From contig JACDAU010000031.1 of assembly GCA_013695265.1 (NCBI GenBank), positions 1-7,432 on the forward strand: 7,432 nucleotides of DNA. The letters are read 5' to 3'. The translations under genes were made by a program, and so were the position numbers. Of this stretch, positions 1 to 5,682 are shown piece by piece (the first letter of the stretch is position 1; every line of letters starts with the position of its first letter). The notes beneath the pieces are model-generated. The model was given only the letters and a program-made list of their open reading frames with translations. It was not told the origin of the DNA and did no database searches. Source of the DNA: Chloroflexia bacterium (GTDB taxonomy: Bacteria > Chloroflexota > Chloroflexia > Thermobaculales > Thermobaculaceae).

Positions 1-109
1 GCGAGAGCCACTGCGGACTACCCCAGTCTTGGATAGTCCTCTCGACTTGGAGCGTGTCGTGCAGCAGCCCGTCAAGCACTTTCTTCTCAGACTCCGGAAC
101 ATCCGTCAT
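1..109 (-). CDS. Unrecognised protein, N-terminal 36 codons only
   Basis: The minus strand opens with an ATG at 109 and stays open to the window edge. It encodes a hydrophilic, charged N-terminus beginning MTDVPESEKKVLDGLLHD and continuing through a TIQDWGSPQW stretch. An in-frame TAG lies five codons upstream of the ATG, so this is the first possible start. A GAGAGG sequence sits about 10 nt before it, a plausible ribosome binding site. No signal peptide or membrane segment is visible, which suggests a cytoplasmic protein. It lies downstream of, and on the same strand as, the NTR-like gene, 97 nt after that gene's stop, so co-transcription is possible. Too little is visible to name a family. 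The open frame, the binding site and natural-looking codon use make a real gene more likely than not. Confidence 0.5.
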   Translation of the reverse strand, partial: MTDVPESEKKVLDGLLHDTLQVERTIQDWGSPQWLS

Positions 110-206
110 CGTCTCAAAGCCTCTCTAGCCGTTCAGCGCAATGCATCAGTAACGTGAAATACTCGCAACCTATCCGCCCACCGACAGCCGCACCGCCGTT
201 CACAGG

Positions 207-851
207 TCACGTCCGCCAGAACCGGAGTGCACCCACGGCTGCCACAGCGAGCGCGAGAACAGGCAGACTCAGAGGAATCGGCGAGGTCTCCCCGCGCACC
301 GAAACCATCCCGCCAGCCCCCGCTGCGGGAAGTTGCACCGGCAAGCCGTACCGCTCCAGGGCGGCCGTTAGCTGCTCCGGCTCGTCCACGAACTGTATGT
401 ACGTGCGGCTGGTGCTGAGTGTTCCGTTGTCATGGCGCGAGAACAACGCGAGCACGTACTTCCCCTCCGGGTTGAAATCGAGCGTGCCACACGCTCCGCC
501 ACCGCCGCCGTACATCGCGTTCTCCGCCGTGTGCTCCACGCCCGCAGCCCAGCCGATATAGCTGGCGCGATCGACGTAGCTCACCACGTTTGGCACATCG
601 CCCTTCAGGTTATGATCTACGCGAATCGTCACCCGCGCCGATTCGGCGTGGTTGCCGTTCTCTTCAAGGAACTCCACGTTCGTGACTTGCCCCACGACCG
701 CAACCTCGGAGAGCTTGAGCGTCCCCCGTGCGCCACCGGGTGGCCCGCCGCTACATGCCGCCACACCTCGCGGCAGCACCATCGACGCCACAAGGAGAAG
801 CACCAACCCCACCACCACACCCCAGTGCCGAGACCCGAATAACGATCGCAT
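207..851 (-). CDS. Secreted/anchored protein resembling an NTR (TIMP-like) domain
   Basis: This is a 214-aa exported protein. Residues 1-32 form a signal peptide (Arg/Gly/Ser N-region, hydrophobic core GVVVGLVLLLVASMVL) ending VAA before Cys33. The mature chain would therefore begin with Cys, either as a TIMP-style free N-terminal Cys after signal peptidase I or as a lipobox-like VAAC. The pattern that follows recalls NTR domains: SEVAVVGQVTNV, then VTIRVDHNLKGD (the V-x-V-x-x-x-x-KG strand), a Gly-rich ACGTLDF segment, and GKYVLALF. Cys33 and Cys121 are the only cysteines, so they could form one disulfide. Residues 192-210 are hydrophobic, followed by RFWRT, like a C-terminal membrane anchor. 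GGGAGG-type sequence (GGGAGG, 6 nt before the ATG) supports the start. Fold assignment is by pattern, not by search. Its target is unknown, and protease inhibition is not implied. It is transcribed divergently from the VOC gene. Confidence 0.7.
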   Translation of the reverse strand: MRSLFGSRHWGVVVGLVLLLVASMVLPRGVAACSGGPPGGARGTLKLSEVAVVGQVTNVEFLEENGNHAESARVTIRVDHNLKGDVPNVVSYVDRASYIGWAAGVEHTAENAMYGGGGGACGTLDFNPEGKYVLALFSRHDNGTLSTSRTYIQFVDEPEQLTAALERYGLPVQLPAAGAGGMVSVRGETSPIPLSLPVLALAVAAVGALRFWRT

Positions 852-1021
852 GCAGCGCCTCCCTCATCCCAAGTACGGCTGACAGCACTACATGCTATAA
901 CGGCGCACAACAGATAACGTTACATGCCCCACTCCGACGCCAGGCAGGAACAACGACCAGGAGTTGCCGATGTCTCAACTAAGGCTGGATCGCCGTCCCA
1001 CGAGTCGACAGCTGATCGCTG

Positions 1022-1435
1022 ATGGCTAAACTCCCACCGCCCCCCACACTCGCCCTCATCACACTCGCCGCCGAGGACTGGTACGAGACCGTCGACTTCT
1101 ATCACGACCTGCTCGGTCTCCCGCTCCTCTCAAGTGACGAGGCCCACAGCCGGGCGCGCCTTCAAGCCGGACCGGGGCTGGTGCTTGAGATCGTCTCCGG
1201 TGGCTTTGGCAGCGAGGCACCGAAGACCCCGCGCGAAAACCCGCTCTCCCTCTGCTTACACGTGCACGACCTGTCCCGCCAGGCGTTCGAGCTCGAACAG
1301 CGCGGCGTGTGGCTCCTCGGCGAACCGACCGATGGCCTGCTCTCCCTCCTCGACCCCGAGGGCAACCGCGTGTATGTGTACGACACCGTCGATCTTCCCC
1401 ACATCCCCGATGGCTGGGAAGTGGGAGGCGGTTAG
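1022..1435 (+). CDS. VOC-superfamily (glyoxalase/bleomycin-resistance fold) protein
   Basis: The 137-aa single-domain protein has the two beta-alpha-beta-beta-beta halves of the VOC fold. The first half contains WYETVDFYHDLLGLPLL (residues 20-36), the usual helix plus FY-x-x-x-LG motif, and ends LVLEIV. The second half has LCLHVHDL, a helix around residues 84-95 and the closing strand DPEGNRVYVYD (111-121). In metal-dependent members four ligands come from H/Q, E, H and E. Here Glu56 and His80 sit at the second and third positions. The first strand (LALITLAAED) has no His or Gln ligand, and the last strand has VYVYD where Glu is expected. The substrate is unknown and a complete metal site is doubtful. 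An in-frame TGA three codons upstream fixes ATG 1022 as the earliest ATG start. No Shine-Dalgarno sequence is visible, so translation may be leaderless. Confidence 0.85.
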   Translation: MAKLPPPPTLALITLAAEDWYETVDFYHDLLGLPLLSSDEAHSRARLQAGPGLVLEIVSGGFGSEAPKTPRENPLSLCLHVHDLSRQAFELEQRGVWLLGEPTDGLLSLLDPEGNRVYVYDTVDLPHIPDGWEVGGG

Positions 1436-1506
1436 CCGTCGGATTCCAGCGGTTAGAGGTTCTAACGATGACAGAGGTACGGATCTCCGCGCCAGCGATG
1501 CCGCCC

Positions 1507-1603
1507 TGTAGGGGCGTTCAACTGAACGCCCGGTGAACGCCCGGTGAACGCCCGCAGAACCACCGTTGAACCCCCGTTGAACGCCCGTGCGAACGCCCCT
1601 ACA
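1507..1603. repeat. 97-bp element: 13-bp terminal inverted repeats around 11-bp tandem units
   Basis: The ends are a perfect 13-bp inverted repeat: TGTAGGGGCGTTC (1507-1519) and GAACGCCCCTACA (1591-1603). Between them lie six consecutive 11-bp units of the type TGAACGCCCGG starting at 1523, 1534, 1545, 1556, 1567 and 1578. Units 1 and 2 are identical, and units 4 and 5 are the most diverged. The left end is also a near-perfect palindrome (arms GGGCGTTCA and TGAACGCCC, 1512-1531), and the tandem units look like iterations of its right arm. A shorter relative lies at 5962-6050. It resembles a MITE or REP-type dispersed repeat and has no coding capacity. It sits between the VOC gene and the hydrolase operon. 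Confidence 0.85.
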
Positions 1604-1619
1604 ACCATGCTTCCATCCT

Positions 1620-1660
1620 GTACCGTCGGGATCTATGTGCACGCCCACCGCAGCCGGTCG
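1620..1660. repeat. Flank shared with the second repeat copy
   Basis: Downstream of the tandem units, the segment ACCGTCGGGATCTATG followed by CACGCCCACCGCAG has a recognisable relative at 6012-6042 (GCCGTTGGGATCAATG, then TACGCCTACCGCAG). The match is roughly 80% by eye over about 30 bases. The dispersed repeat therefore extends beyond the inverted-repeat ends of the 97-bp element. Confidence 0.6.
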
Positions 1661-1714
1661 TCGTTGCATACAACTTGCGGGGCATCTGCGACAGCACACA
1701 AAAGGAGCCTTCGT

Positions 1715-2428
1715 ATGACGCTCGGACGCGACACTGCAATCACCTACCTCGGCCACTCCACCTTCCGGCTACAGTCGCCAGGGGGCAAGCAGATACTAAT
1801 TGACCCCTGGGTCATGACCAACCCAATGTGCCCGGACAACCTCAAAAACGTCGATGATCTCGACCTCGTGCTCATCACGCACGGCCACATGGACCACTTT
1901 GCGGACGCTTTACCGGTGCTGCAAGCCTCGGGCGCGACCGCTGTTGGCATGTTCGAGATCGCTGCGTGGCTGAACGCGAAGGGCATCGAGAACGCCATCG
2001 GGATGAACAAGGGCGGCTCGCAGCAGGTCGAGGGGATCACGATCACCGCAGTCCACGCCGACCACTCCTCCGCGATTCAGGACGGAGAACAGACGGTGTA
2101 CGGCGGCGAGGCGTGCGGCTATGTGATTGAGTTCGAGAACGGCTTCACGATCTACAACACCGGCGACACCGCGCTGTTCGGCGATATGCGCCTCATCGCC
2201 GAGATGCACCAGCCCGATCTCCTGATGCTGCCGATCGGCGACCACTTCACCATGGGGCCCGCAGCGGCGGCGCAGGCGATCCGCCTCACCGGCGCGACCC
2301 GCGTCCTCCCCATGCACTATGGCACCTTCCCCCTCCTCACCGGCACCCCCGAGAAACTGCGCGAGCTTACCACCGACATACCCGATCTTCAGATATACGA
2401 CATCAAGCCCGGCGAAAAGCTCGTATAG
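1715..2428 (+). CDS. UPF0173 metallo-beta-lactamase-fold metal-dependent hydrolase
   Basis: The 237-aa protein is a compact metallo-beta-lactamase-fold enzyme of the UPF0173 (YtkL-like) type, close to the usual family length of about 225-230 aa. It opens with ITYLGHSTFRL and ILIDPW, then the metal-binding HGHMDH motif (His56, His58, Asp60, His61). Further likely ligands are His117 in HADHSS, Asp151 in NTGDT and His201 in PMHYGTFP, together a full dinuclear site. It has no signal peptide and should be cytosolic. The family's physiological substrate is not established. ATG 1715 was chosen because AAAGGAG lies about 7 nt upstream and because the protein then begins at the family's normal N-terminus. 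The frame is open further upstream to a GTG at 1544, but that part is repeat DNA. The PhyH-like gene follows after 52 nt, so an operon is likely. Confidence 0.93.
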   Translation: MTLGRDTAITYLGHSTFRLQSPGGKQILIDPWVMTNPMCPDNLKNVDDLDLVLITHGHMDHFADALPVLQASGATAVGMFEIAAWLNAKGIENAIGMNKGGSQQVEGITITAVHADHSSAIQDGEQTVYGGEACGYVIEFENGFTIYNTGDTALFGDMRLIAEMHQPDLLMLPIGDHFTMGPAAAAQAIRLTGATRVLPMHYGTFPLLTGTPEKLRELTTDIPDLQIYDIKPGEKLV

Positions 2429-2480
2429 GCATTAGCTGTTCGCTGACAAGGCGACAGCTACCCACAAGGAGGCTGCAACC

Positions 2481-3275
2481 ATGGCTACGGCGCAGACCAC
2501 GCGACACGCCCTGACCGACGAACAGGTCGCCGCTTACCAGCGCGATGGCTACCTGCACCTGCGCGGGGTGCTCGATCGGGAGGAGGCTGCCCAGCTTCGG
2601 CGCGAGTCACACGACCTGATGGAGCGGCTCGGACGACGACAGTCCATAGACGCCACGTGGCAGAGTGCTCGGTCCACGACCGCCCAGCGGGAAACGCGCC
2701 TGCTGCACTGCCACAACGCTCAGTTCCAGAGCGCGGCGTTCTCCCGCCTCATCGTCGACCCGCGACTCGTGGATCCCGTTGCTGATCTCATCGGGCCGAA
2801 CGTGCAGCTCCACCACACGAAGCTGTTCGTGAAGCCACCGGAGAAGGGCTCTCCCTTCCCGATGCATCAGGACCACCCCTTCTTTCCGCACGAACGGCAT
2901 ACCATGCTCGCCGCGATCATACATTTCGATGACGCTCCGCTCCAAAAGGGATGCGTCCGCGTCGTGCCCGGTAGCCACGCGCTCGGGCCTCTGGAACACG
3001 ATCCGGAGGGAAGCTTCCATCTGCCACTGGAGCGGTATCCCGTCGAGGACGCGACCCCGCTGGTAGCAGAGGCGGGGGACATGCTGCTCTTTTCCTATCT
3101 CACGATCCACGGCTCCGGCGTCAACGAGAGCTCCGAGGCCCGCACCACCCTGCTCGTCCAGATGCGCGCGCCCGACGACCCACCCACGATCGACACCCAC
3201 CGCTCCCGTGGCCAAGGGATGATGCTCCGTGGCATTGACCCCAACGGCAAGGAGACCGGAGGCATCGACACCTAG
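2481..3275 (+). CDS. PhyH-family Fe(II)/2-oxoglutarate dioxygenase
   Basis: This 264-aa protein belongs to the phytanoyl-CoA dioxygenase (PhyH) family, cytosolic non-haem iron oxygenases that couple 2-oxoglutarate decarboxylation to substrate hydroxylation. The N-terminus LTDEQVAAYQRDGYLHLRGVL is the typical family entry motif. The iron site is complete: His129 and Asp131 in MHQDHPFF, and His210 in TIHGSG. Arg221, 11 residues after His210, is positioned to bind the 2-oxoglutarate carboxylate. KGCVRVVPGSHALG (156-169) is the conserved strand-loop between them. Length is normal and nothing is missing. The substrate cannot be told: bacterial members hydroxylate many small molecules, and phytanoyl-CoA itself is unlikely to be implied. 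AAGGAGG at 2466-2472, 8 nt before ATG 2481, is a near-ideal ribosome binding site. It probably shares a transcript with the hydrolase gene 52 nt upstream. Confidence 0.93.
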   Translation: MATAQTTRHALTDEQVAAYQRDGYLHLRGVLDREEAAQLRRESHDLMERLGRRQSIDATWQSARSTTAQRETRLLHCHNAQFQSAAFSRLIVDPRLVDPVADLIGPNVQLHHTKLFVKPPEKGSPFPMHQDHPFFPHERHTMLAAIIHFDDAPLQKGCVRVVPGSHALGPLEHDPEGSFHLPLERYPVEDATPLVAEAGDMLLFSYLTIHGSGVNESSEARTTLLVQMRAPDDPPTIDTHRSRGQGMMLRGIDPNGKETGGIDT

Positions 3276-3296
3276 GCGCCTAGTACTTTCAGGTAC
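3272..3296. other. Palindrome and small hairpin at the end of the dioxygenase gene
   Basis: A perfect 12-bp palindrome CTAGGCGCCTAG (3272-3283) overlaps the dioxygenase stop codon. It is followed at once by a 5-bp stem AGTAC/GTACT with a 6-nt loop (3282-3296). There is no T-run, so an intrinsic terminator is not supported. It may simply mark the end of the operon. Confidence 0.3.
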
Positions 3297-3417
3297 TCCT
3301 CATCTAGCCCAAAAGCACTGTATACCGTGCCGGACTTGTGCCCGATAATAGCAGCACTGAGCATCAGGCTCACGATGTGCGGCACAAATCAAGCACAATA
3401 CCCCGGAGGGCACACAG

Positions 3418-3612
3418 ATGAGACGTTTCATGGTAATGGTGATACTTTCCCTTATGGTTGCTGGAGCGAGCCTTGCCCCCGCGGCACCCGCGAGCGCGGG
3501 ATGGCAGTGGTGCAAGACGTGCGTCGTTCAGGGGGAGTCCGGCCCCGGCATGGCATGCACGGAAATCAATAGCGCGGGGCTCTCGCGTGGGGTTGCGGGG
3601 TTTTGCCGCTAG
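3418..3612 (+). CDS. Small secreted four-cysteine peptide (GxxWCxxC type), copy 1
   Basis: This 64-aa ORF has every mark of a real small secreted protein. GGAGGG at 3405-3410, 7 nt before the ATG, is an excellent ribosome binding site. Residues 1-27 form a Sec signal peptide: MRR, hydrophobic core FMVMVILSLMVAGASL, then PAAPASA with an AxA cleavage site. The predicted mature peptide is 37 aa and begins GWQWCKTCVVQ, with Cys32, Cys35, Cys47 and Cys63. Four cysteines allow two disulfides or one metal site. I do not recognise a described family. The WCxxC motif resembles a thioredoxin active site, but the peptide is far too small to be a thioredoxin. The 65-aa peptide at 5465-5662 shares the MRR signal peptide, the cleavage-site style and the G-x-x-W-C-x-x-C mature start, so the two are probably paralogs. 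A perfect hairpin starts 20 nt after the stop. Confidence 0.75.
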   Translation: MRRFMVMVILSLMVAGASLAPAAPASAGWQWCKTCVVQGESGPGMACTEINSAGLSRGVAGFCR

Positions 3613-3632
3613 CCCTCATCACCAGGCCGTTT

Positions 3633-3658
3633 CCCTTTCACCAATAGTGGTGAAAGGG
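3633..3658. terminator. Perfect 11-bp hairpin after peptide 1
   Basis: CCCTTTCACCA (3633-3643) and TGGTGAAAGGG (3648-3658) are exact reverse complements around a 4-nt ATAG loop. The hairpin begins 20 nt after the stop of peptide 1. No T-run follows, so it is not a classical intrinsic terminator. It could be a transcript-end stabiliser, a non-canonical terminator or a REP-type sequence. Confidence 0.5.
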
Positions 3659-3819
3659 CGCAAGTATTTGCAAGACTCGCCCTCGGCGTGAGGGAAAACC
3701 GCGGGTCGTCTGGCCATCTTCCCGCTGTTCCCTTCAGGCCAGGTGTGTGGTAAAGCAGGTTTATGTTGTAAACTAGACACTAGCGTGAGTAATACGCAAT
3801 GCGCTTGAACCCTTTAGCG

Positions 3820-3886
3820 TGTCATCCCGAACTCCGTGACGGATCCGTAAACCCGACCACGGATTCCTCACAGGCTCGGAATGACA
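3820..3886. repeat. 67-bp inverted-repeat (REP/MITE-like) element
   Basis: The ends are TGTCATCCCGA (3820-3830) and TCGGAATGACA (3876-3886), inverted repeats matching at 10 of 11 positions. The mismatch is a G-T type change. Inside, GTGACGGATCCGT and CCACGGATTCCTCAC also partly complement each other. The end motif TGTCATNCCGA and the internal GAGGAATCC (minus strand) resemble a short repeat I recall from many environmental bacterial genomes. It has no coding capacity. It ends about 25 nt upstream of the candidate HD-GYP promoter. Confidence 0.65.
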
Positions 3887-3910
3887 GAAGCACTACCATT
3901 CAGCCGCAGT

Positions 3911-3919
3911 TGGTATAAG
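3911..3919 (+). promoter_or_regulatory. Candidate extended -10 promoter for the HD-GYP gene
   Basis: TGGTATAAG fits an extended -10 (TGN plus TATAAG, 5 of 6 to TATAAT). No -35 match is seen at 17 nt, which extended -10 promoters can tolerate. Transcription would begin near 3926, leaving a leader of only about 8 nt before the ATG at 3934 and little room for a Shine-Dalgarno sequence. Confidence 0.35.
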
Positions 3920-3933
3920 ACTGGGATGACGCC

Positions 3934-5235
3934 ATGAAGAGATTGCGGCCGGCGGCCCGGCTCTATATATCGGTTGTCGTTGTCGCGGCGCTAACGATCG
4001 CGTTGGGCCTGCTGCTGGACACCCAGCCGCTCACTCCCGAGAGCGCCGTACTCGCAGTCGTATTCGGCGTACTCGTCGCGACGGTGAACCTGTTCCCACT
4101 TCCATTCGCGTACAAGCGCAGAATGTCCCTTGATTCGGCCGTCATCTTCGCGGCGGTGCTGCTCTTCGATCCCGGTATCGCGATCCTGATCGCCGGCCTC
4201 GGTTGTTTCGCCGGTGATGCGATCTCCAGCCGCCTGCGCGCGTGGAGCCCCGAGATGGTGTTCAACGCCTCGCAGACAGCACTGCAGGCGGGCGCCGGGG
4301 CGCTCGTGCTGATGCTGGCAGGCTGGGATCACACACAGTTCGTCCACGAGCAGGGACTCATCCGCCTCCTCATGGCGATCGTCGCCGCCTTCGCCATGTA
4401 CATGGTCAACACCATGCTCGTCGCGGGCGTGATCGGCCTGCAATCCGGCCAGGCGCCCTTCAGCGTATGGCGGCAATCCACGGACCTTATCCACGGGGAG
4501 CAGCTCTCCGAGTTCGCGCTCGGGCTGCTCGCCGCCGTGATCCTCGGGCGGCATCCGTGGGCGCTCCCGCTACTGATCTTCCCCACCGTTGCGGTGTATC
4601 ACTCGCTCGAACGGCACGTCCAGTTGCGTCGGCAGACAATCGCCGCCGTAGAATCCATGGCGGATATCGTCGATATCCGCGATCCATACACCGCGAATCA
4701 CTCCCGCCGCGTGGCGGAGTATGCGCGCGAGCTCGCGACGGCACTGGGGCTCGGTCCAGAGGAGATAGACCTGGTGGAGAGCGCCGCGCGTGTCCACGAT
4801 GTGGGCAAGACCGTGGTAGACGTCGCCGTCCTCACGAAGCACGGTAAGCTGACGAGTAAGGAGTGGCACCAGCTCAGGCAGCACCCGATCACCGGCGCGC
4901 AGATCCTCAGCCGTTTCCCCCAGTTCTCGCTGGCTACCACCTACGTGCGACATCACCACGAGCGGATTGATGGCCTCGGCTATCCTGACGGCCTCAAGGG
5001 CGATCAAATACCGTTGGGCGCGCGCATCATCACCGTCGCAGATGCGTTCGATGCGATGAGTTGCGCGCGTCCCTACCGGAGCGCCCTGCCAACCCCGATG
5101 GTGCTCGCCGAGCTTGCCCTGCACCGAGGCACGCAGTGGGACGAACACATCGTGGACGTGCTCGTGGCTCTGATAGAGAGTGAACACATCAGGCTCCCCC
5201 GAGGAGTCGAGACGTCGCGCCCCGCGACCATCTAG
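3934..5235 (+). CDS. Membrane-anchored HD-GYP domain c-di-GMP phosphodiesterase
   Basis: This 433-aa protein joins an N-terminal multi-pass membrane region (about residues 8-222) to a cytoplasmic HD-GYP domain (about 235-425). Hydrophobic segments lie near 10-28, 37-56, 68-92, 117-130, 144-170 and 192-220, giving roughly six to seven helices with few charges. This looks like an integral-membrane sensor of the MASE/5TM kind, but I cannot name the family. The catalytic domain is complete: His256 in NHSRRV, the His288-Asp289 pair with Lys292 in VHDVGK, His317 in RQHP, His341-His342-Glu343, the GYP motif at 349-351 (GLGYPDGL) and Asp370 in VADAFDAM. HD-GYP enzymes degrade cyclic di-GMP, so the protein probably lowers it in response to a membrane signal. 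No GGDEF or PAS domain is present. Only a weak GGGATG precedes the ATG. Small secreted peptide genes lie on both sides. Confidence 0.93.
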   Translation: MKRLRPAARLYISVVVVAALTIALGLLLDTQPLTPESAVLAVVFGVLVATVNLFPLPFAYKRRMSLDSAVIFAAVLLFDPGIAILIAGLGCFAGDAISSRLRAWSPEMVFNASQTALQAGAGALVLMLAGWDHTQFVHEQGLIRLLMAIVAAFAMYMVNTMLVAGVIGLQSGQAPFSVWRQSTDLIHGEQLSEFALGLLAAVILGRHPWALPLLIFPTVAVYHSLERHVQLRRQTIAAVESMADIVDIRDPYTANHSRRVAEYARELATALGLGPEEIDLVESAARVHDVGKTVVDVAVLTKHGKLTSKEWHQLRQHPITGAQILSRFPQFSLATTYVRHHHERIDGLGYPDGLKGDQIPLGARIITVADAFDAMSCARPYRSALPTPMVLAELALHRGTQWDEHIVDVLVALIESEHIRLPRGVETSRPATI

Positions 5236-5464
5236 CGCCGGTTAACGAAATTGTTATCGTTCGCCCACGAAAGTAGGGCAGCGCTGCTATGTACAAAGCC
5301 CGTCTCGACTGTCTATACTCCCTTTGTGGGAGATAACCGGACATTGAATTGCATAGAGGCGACGCAGACGACCCGCACATCACAGGGCGGCGTCCCGTCG
5401 ACTTGATCTCCCTCGCAACGTAGGATCCGGGCAGAGCTCGGAGCTAACAGGAGGGATACCAGCA
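5236..5464. other. 229-nt intergenic region upstream of peptide 2
   Basis: I see no gene here. It contains a small stem AACGA/TCGTT just after the HD-GYP stop, a 10-bp palindrome GCAGCGCTGC near 5278-5287 and a candidate promoter (5290-5319). The leader from that promoter to the peptide start would be about 140 nt, long for a 65-codon gene. Confidence 0.5.
5290..5319 (+). promoter_or_regulatory. Candidate sigma-70-type promoter for peptide 2
   Basis: TGTACA (5290-5295, 4 of 6 to TTGACA) and TATACT (5314-5319, 5 of 6 to TATAAT) are separated by 18 nt. They lie in the gap between the HD-GYP and peptide 2 genes, so peptide 2 may have its own transcript. The -35 match is weak. Confidence 0.3.
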
Positions 5465-5662
5465 ATGCGACGAATCATAGTTTCCGTTCTCGTACTAGCA
5501 ATGGTGACGCTCGCGGTCGTGGCCGGACCCGGCTCCTCCCGCACCACGGGTGCAACGGTCGCCCCGGCGGAGGCAGGCGTCAAGTGGTGCAACGATTGCG
5601 GCCGCACGCAGCAGGTCCAGGCGGGCGTCAAGTGGTGCAACGACTGCGGCCGAAGAGCCTAA
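5465..5662 (+). CDS. Small secreted peptide with duplicated GVKWCNDCGR unit, copy 2
   Basis: This 65-aa ORF is preceded by AGGAGGGA (5449-5456), a strong ribosome binding site about 9-10 nt from the ATG. Residues 1-37 form a signal peptide: MRR, hydrophobic core IIVSVLVLAMVTLAVVAG, a Ser/Thr/Pro linker and an AEA cleavage site. The predicted mature 28-mer starts GVKWCNDCGR, continues TQQVQA, then repeats GVKWCNDCGR and ends RA. The repeat period is 16 residues (48 nt), with 29-nt cores differing at one silent position (5596 and 5644). The four cysteines (42, 45, 58, 61) form two CxxCGR knuckles. These could bind one zinc like a zinc ribbon, or act as thiol pairs. VQA before the second unit also fits a signal-peptidase-style boundary, so two mature peptides per precursor are conceivable. 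I recognise no family. It resembles the 3418-3612 peptide. Confidence 0.75.
   Translation: MRRIIVSVLVLAMVTLAVVAGPGSSRTTGATVAPAEAGVKWCNDCGRTQQVQAGVKWCNDCGRRA
5576..5652 (+). repeat. Intragenic direct repeat in peptide 2
   Basis: Two 29-nt copies start at 5576 and 5624, a 48-nt period, and match at 28 of 29 positions. Both begin GGCGTCAAGTGGTGCAACGA. The single difference (T5596 versus C5644) is a synonymous Asp codon change. This indicates a recent duplication kept under coding constraint. Confidence 0.9.
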
Positions 5663-5682
5663 ATCTCACCTGGCATACGTTT

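Larger units (their letters stand above)
3613..3933. other. 321-nt intergenic region between peptide 1 and the HD-GYP gene
   Basis: I see no gene here. It holds an 11-bp hairpin (3633-3658), a second small hairpin CCCTC/GAGGG (3680-3694), a 6-bp stem CTGGCC/GGCCAG with a 21-nt loop (3710-3742), a small stem GTTTA/TAAAC near 3760-3775, an inverted-repeat element (3820-3886) and a candidate extended -10 promoter (3911-3919). Such dense secondary structure suggests repeat-rich filler with a promoter at its right edge. Confidence 0.6.

Noticed and set aside
896..901. TATAAC as a -10 for the VOC gene
   Set aside because: The nearby CTGACA is only 11 nt upstream, too close for a -35, and the resulting leader would be over 100 nt.
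1507..1603. CRISPR-like array
   Set aside because: The 11-bp units are directly adjacent with no spacers and far too short for CRISPR repeats.
1544..1714. Upstream 57-codon extension of the UPF0173 gene from a GTG
   Set aside because: The extension translates the tandem repeat and its flank, has no ribosome binding site, and the family N-terminus begins at ATG 1715, which has AAAGGAG ahead of it.
1256..1756. Minus-strand open frame sharing an AFxGRSxERPY stretch with one at 5839-6024
   Set aside because: The shared residues are only the translation of the dispersed repeat. Neither frame has a ribosome binding site or domain, and one overlaps the VOC gene.
3327..3572. Plus-strand 81-codon frame overlapping peptide 1
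   Set aside because: It overlaps the better-supported secreted peptide in another frame, with no ribosome binding site and no recognisable features.
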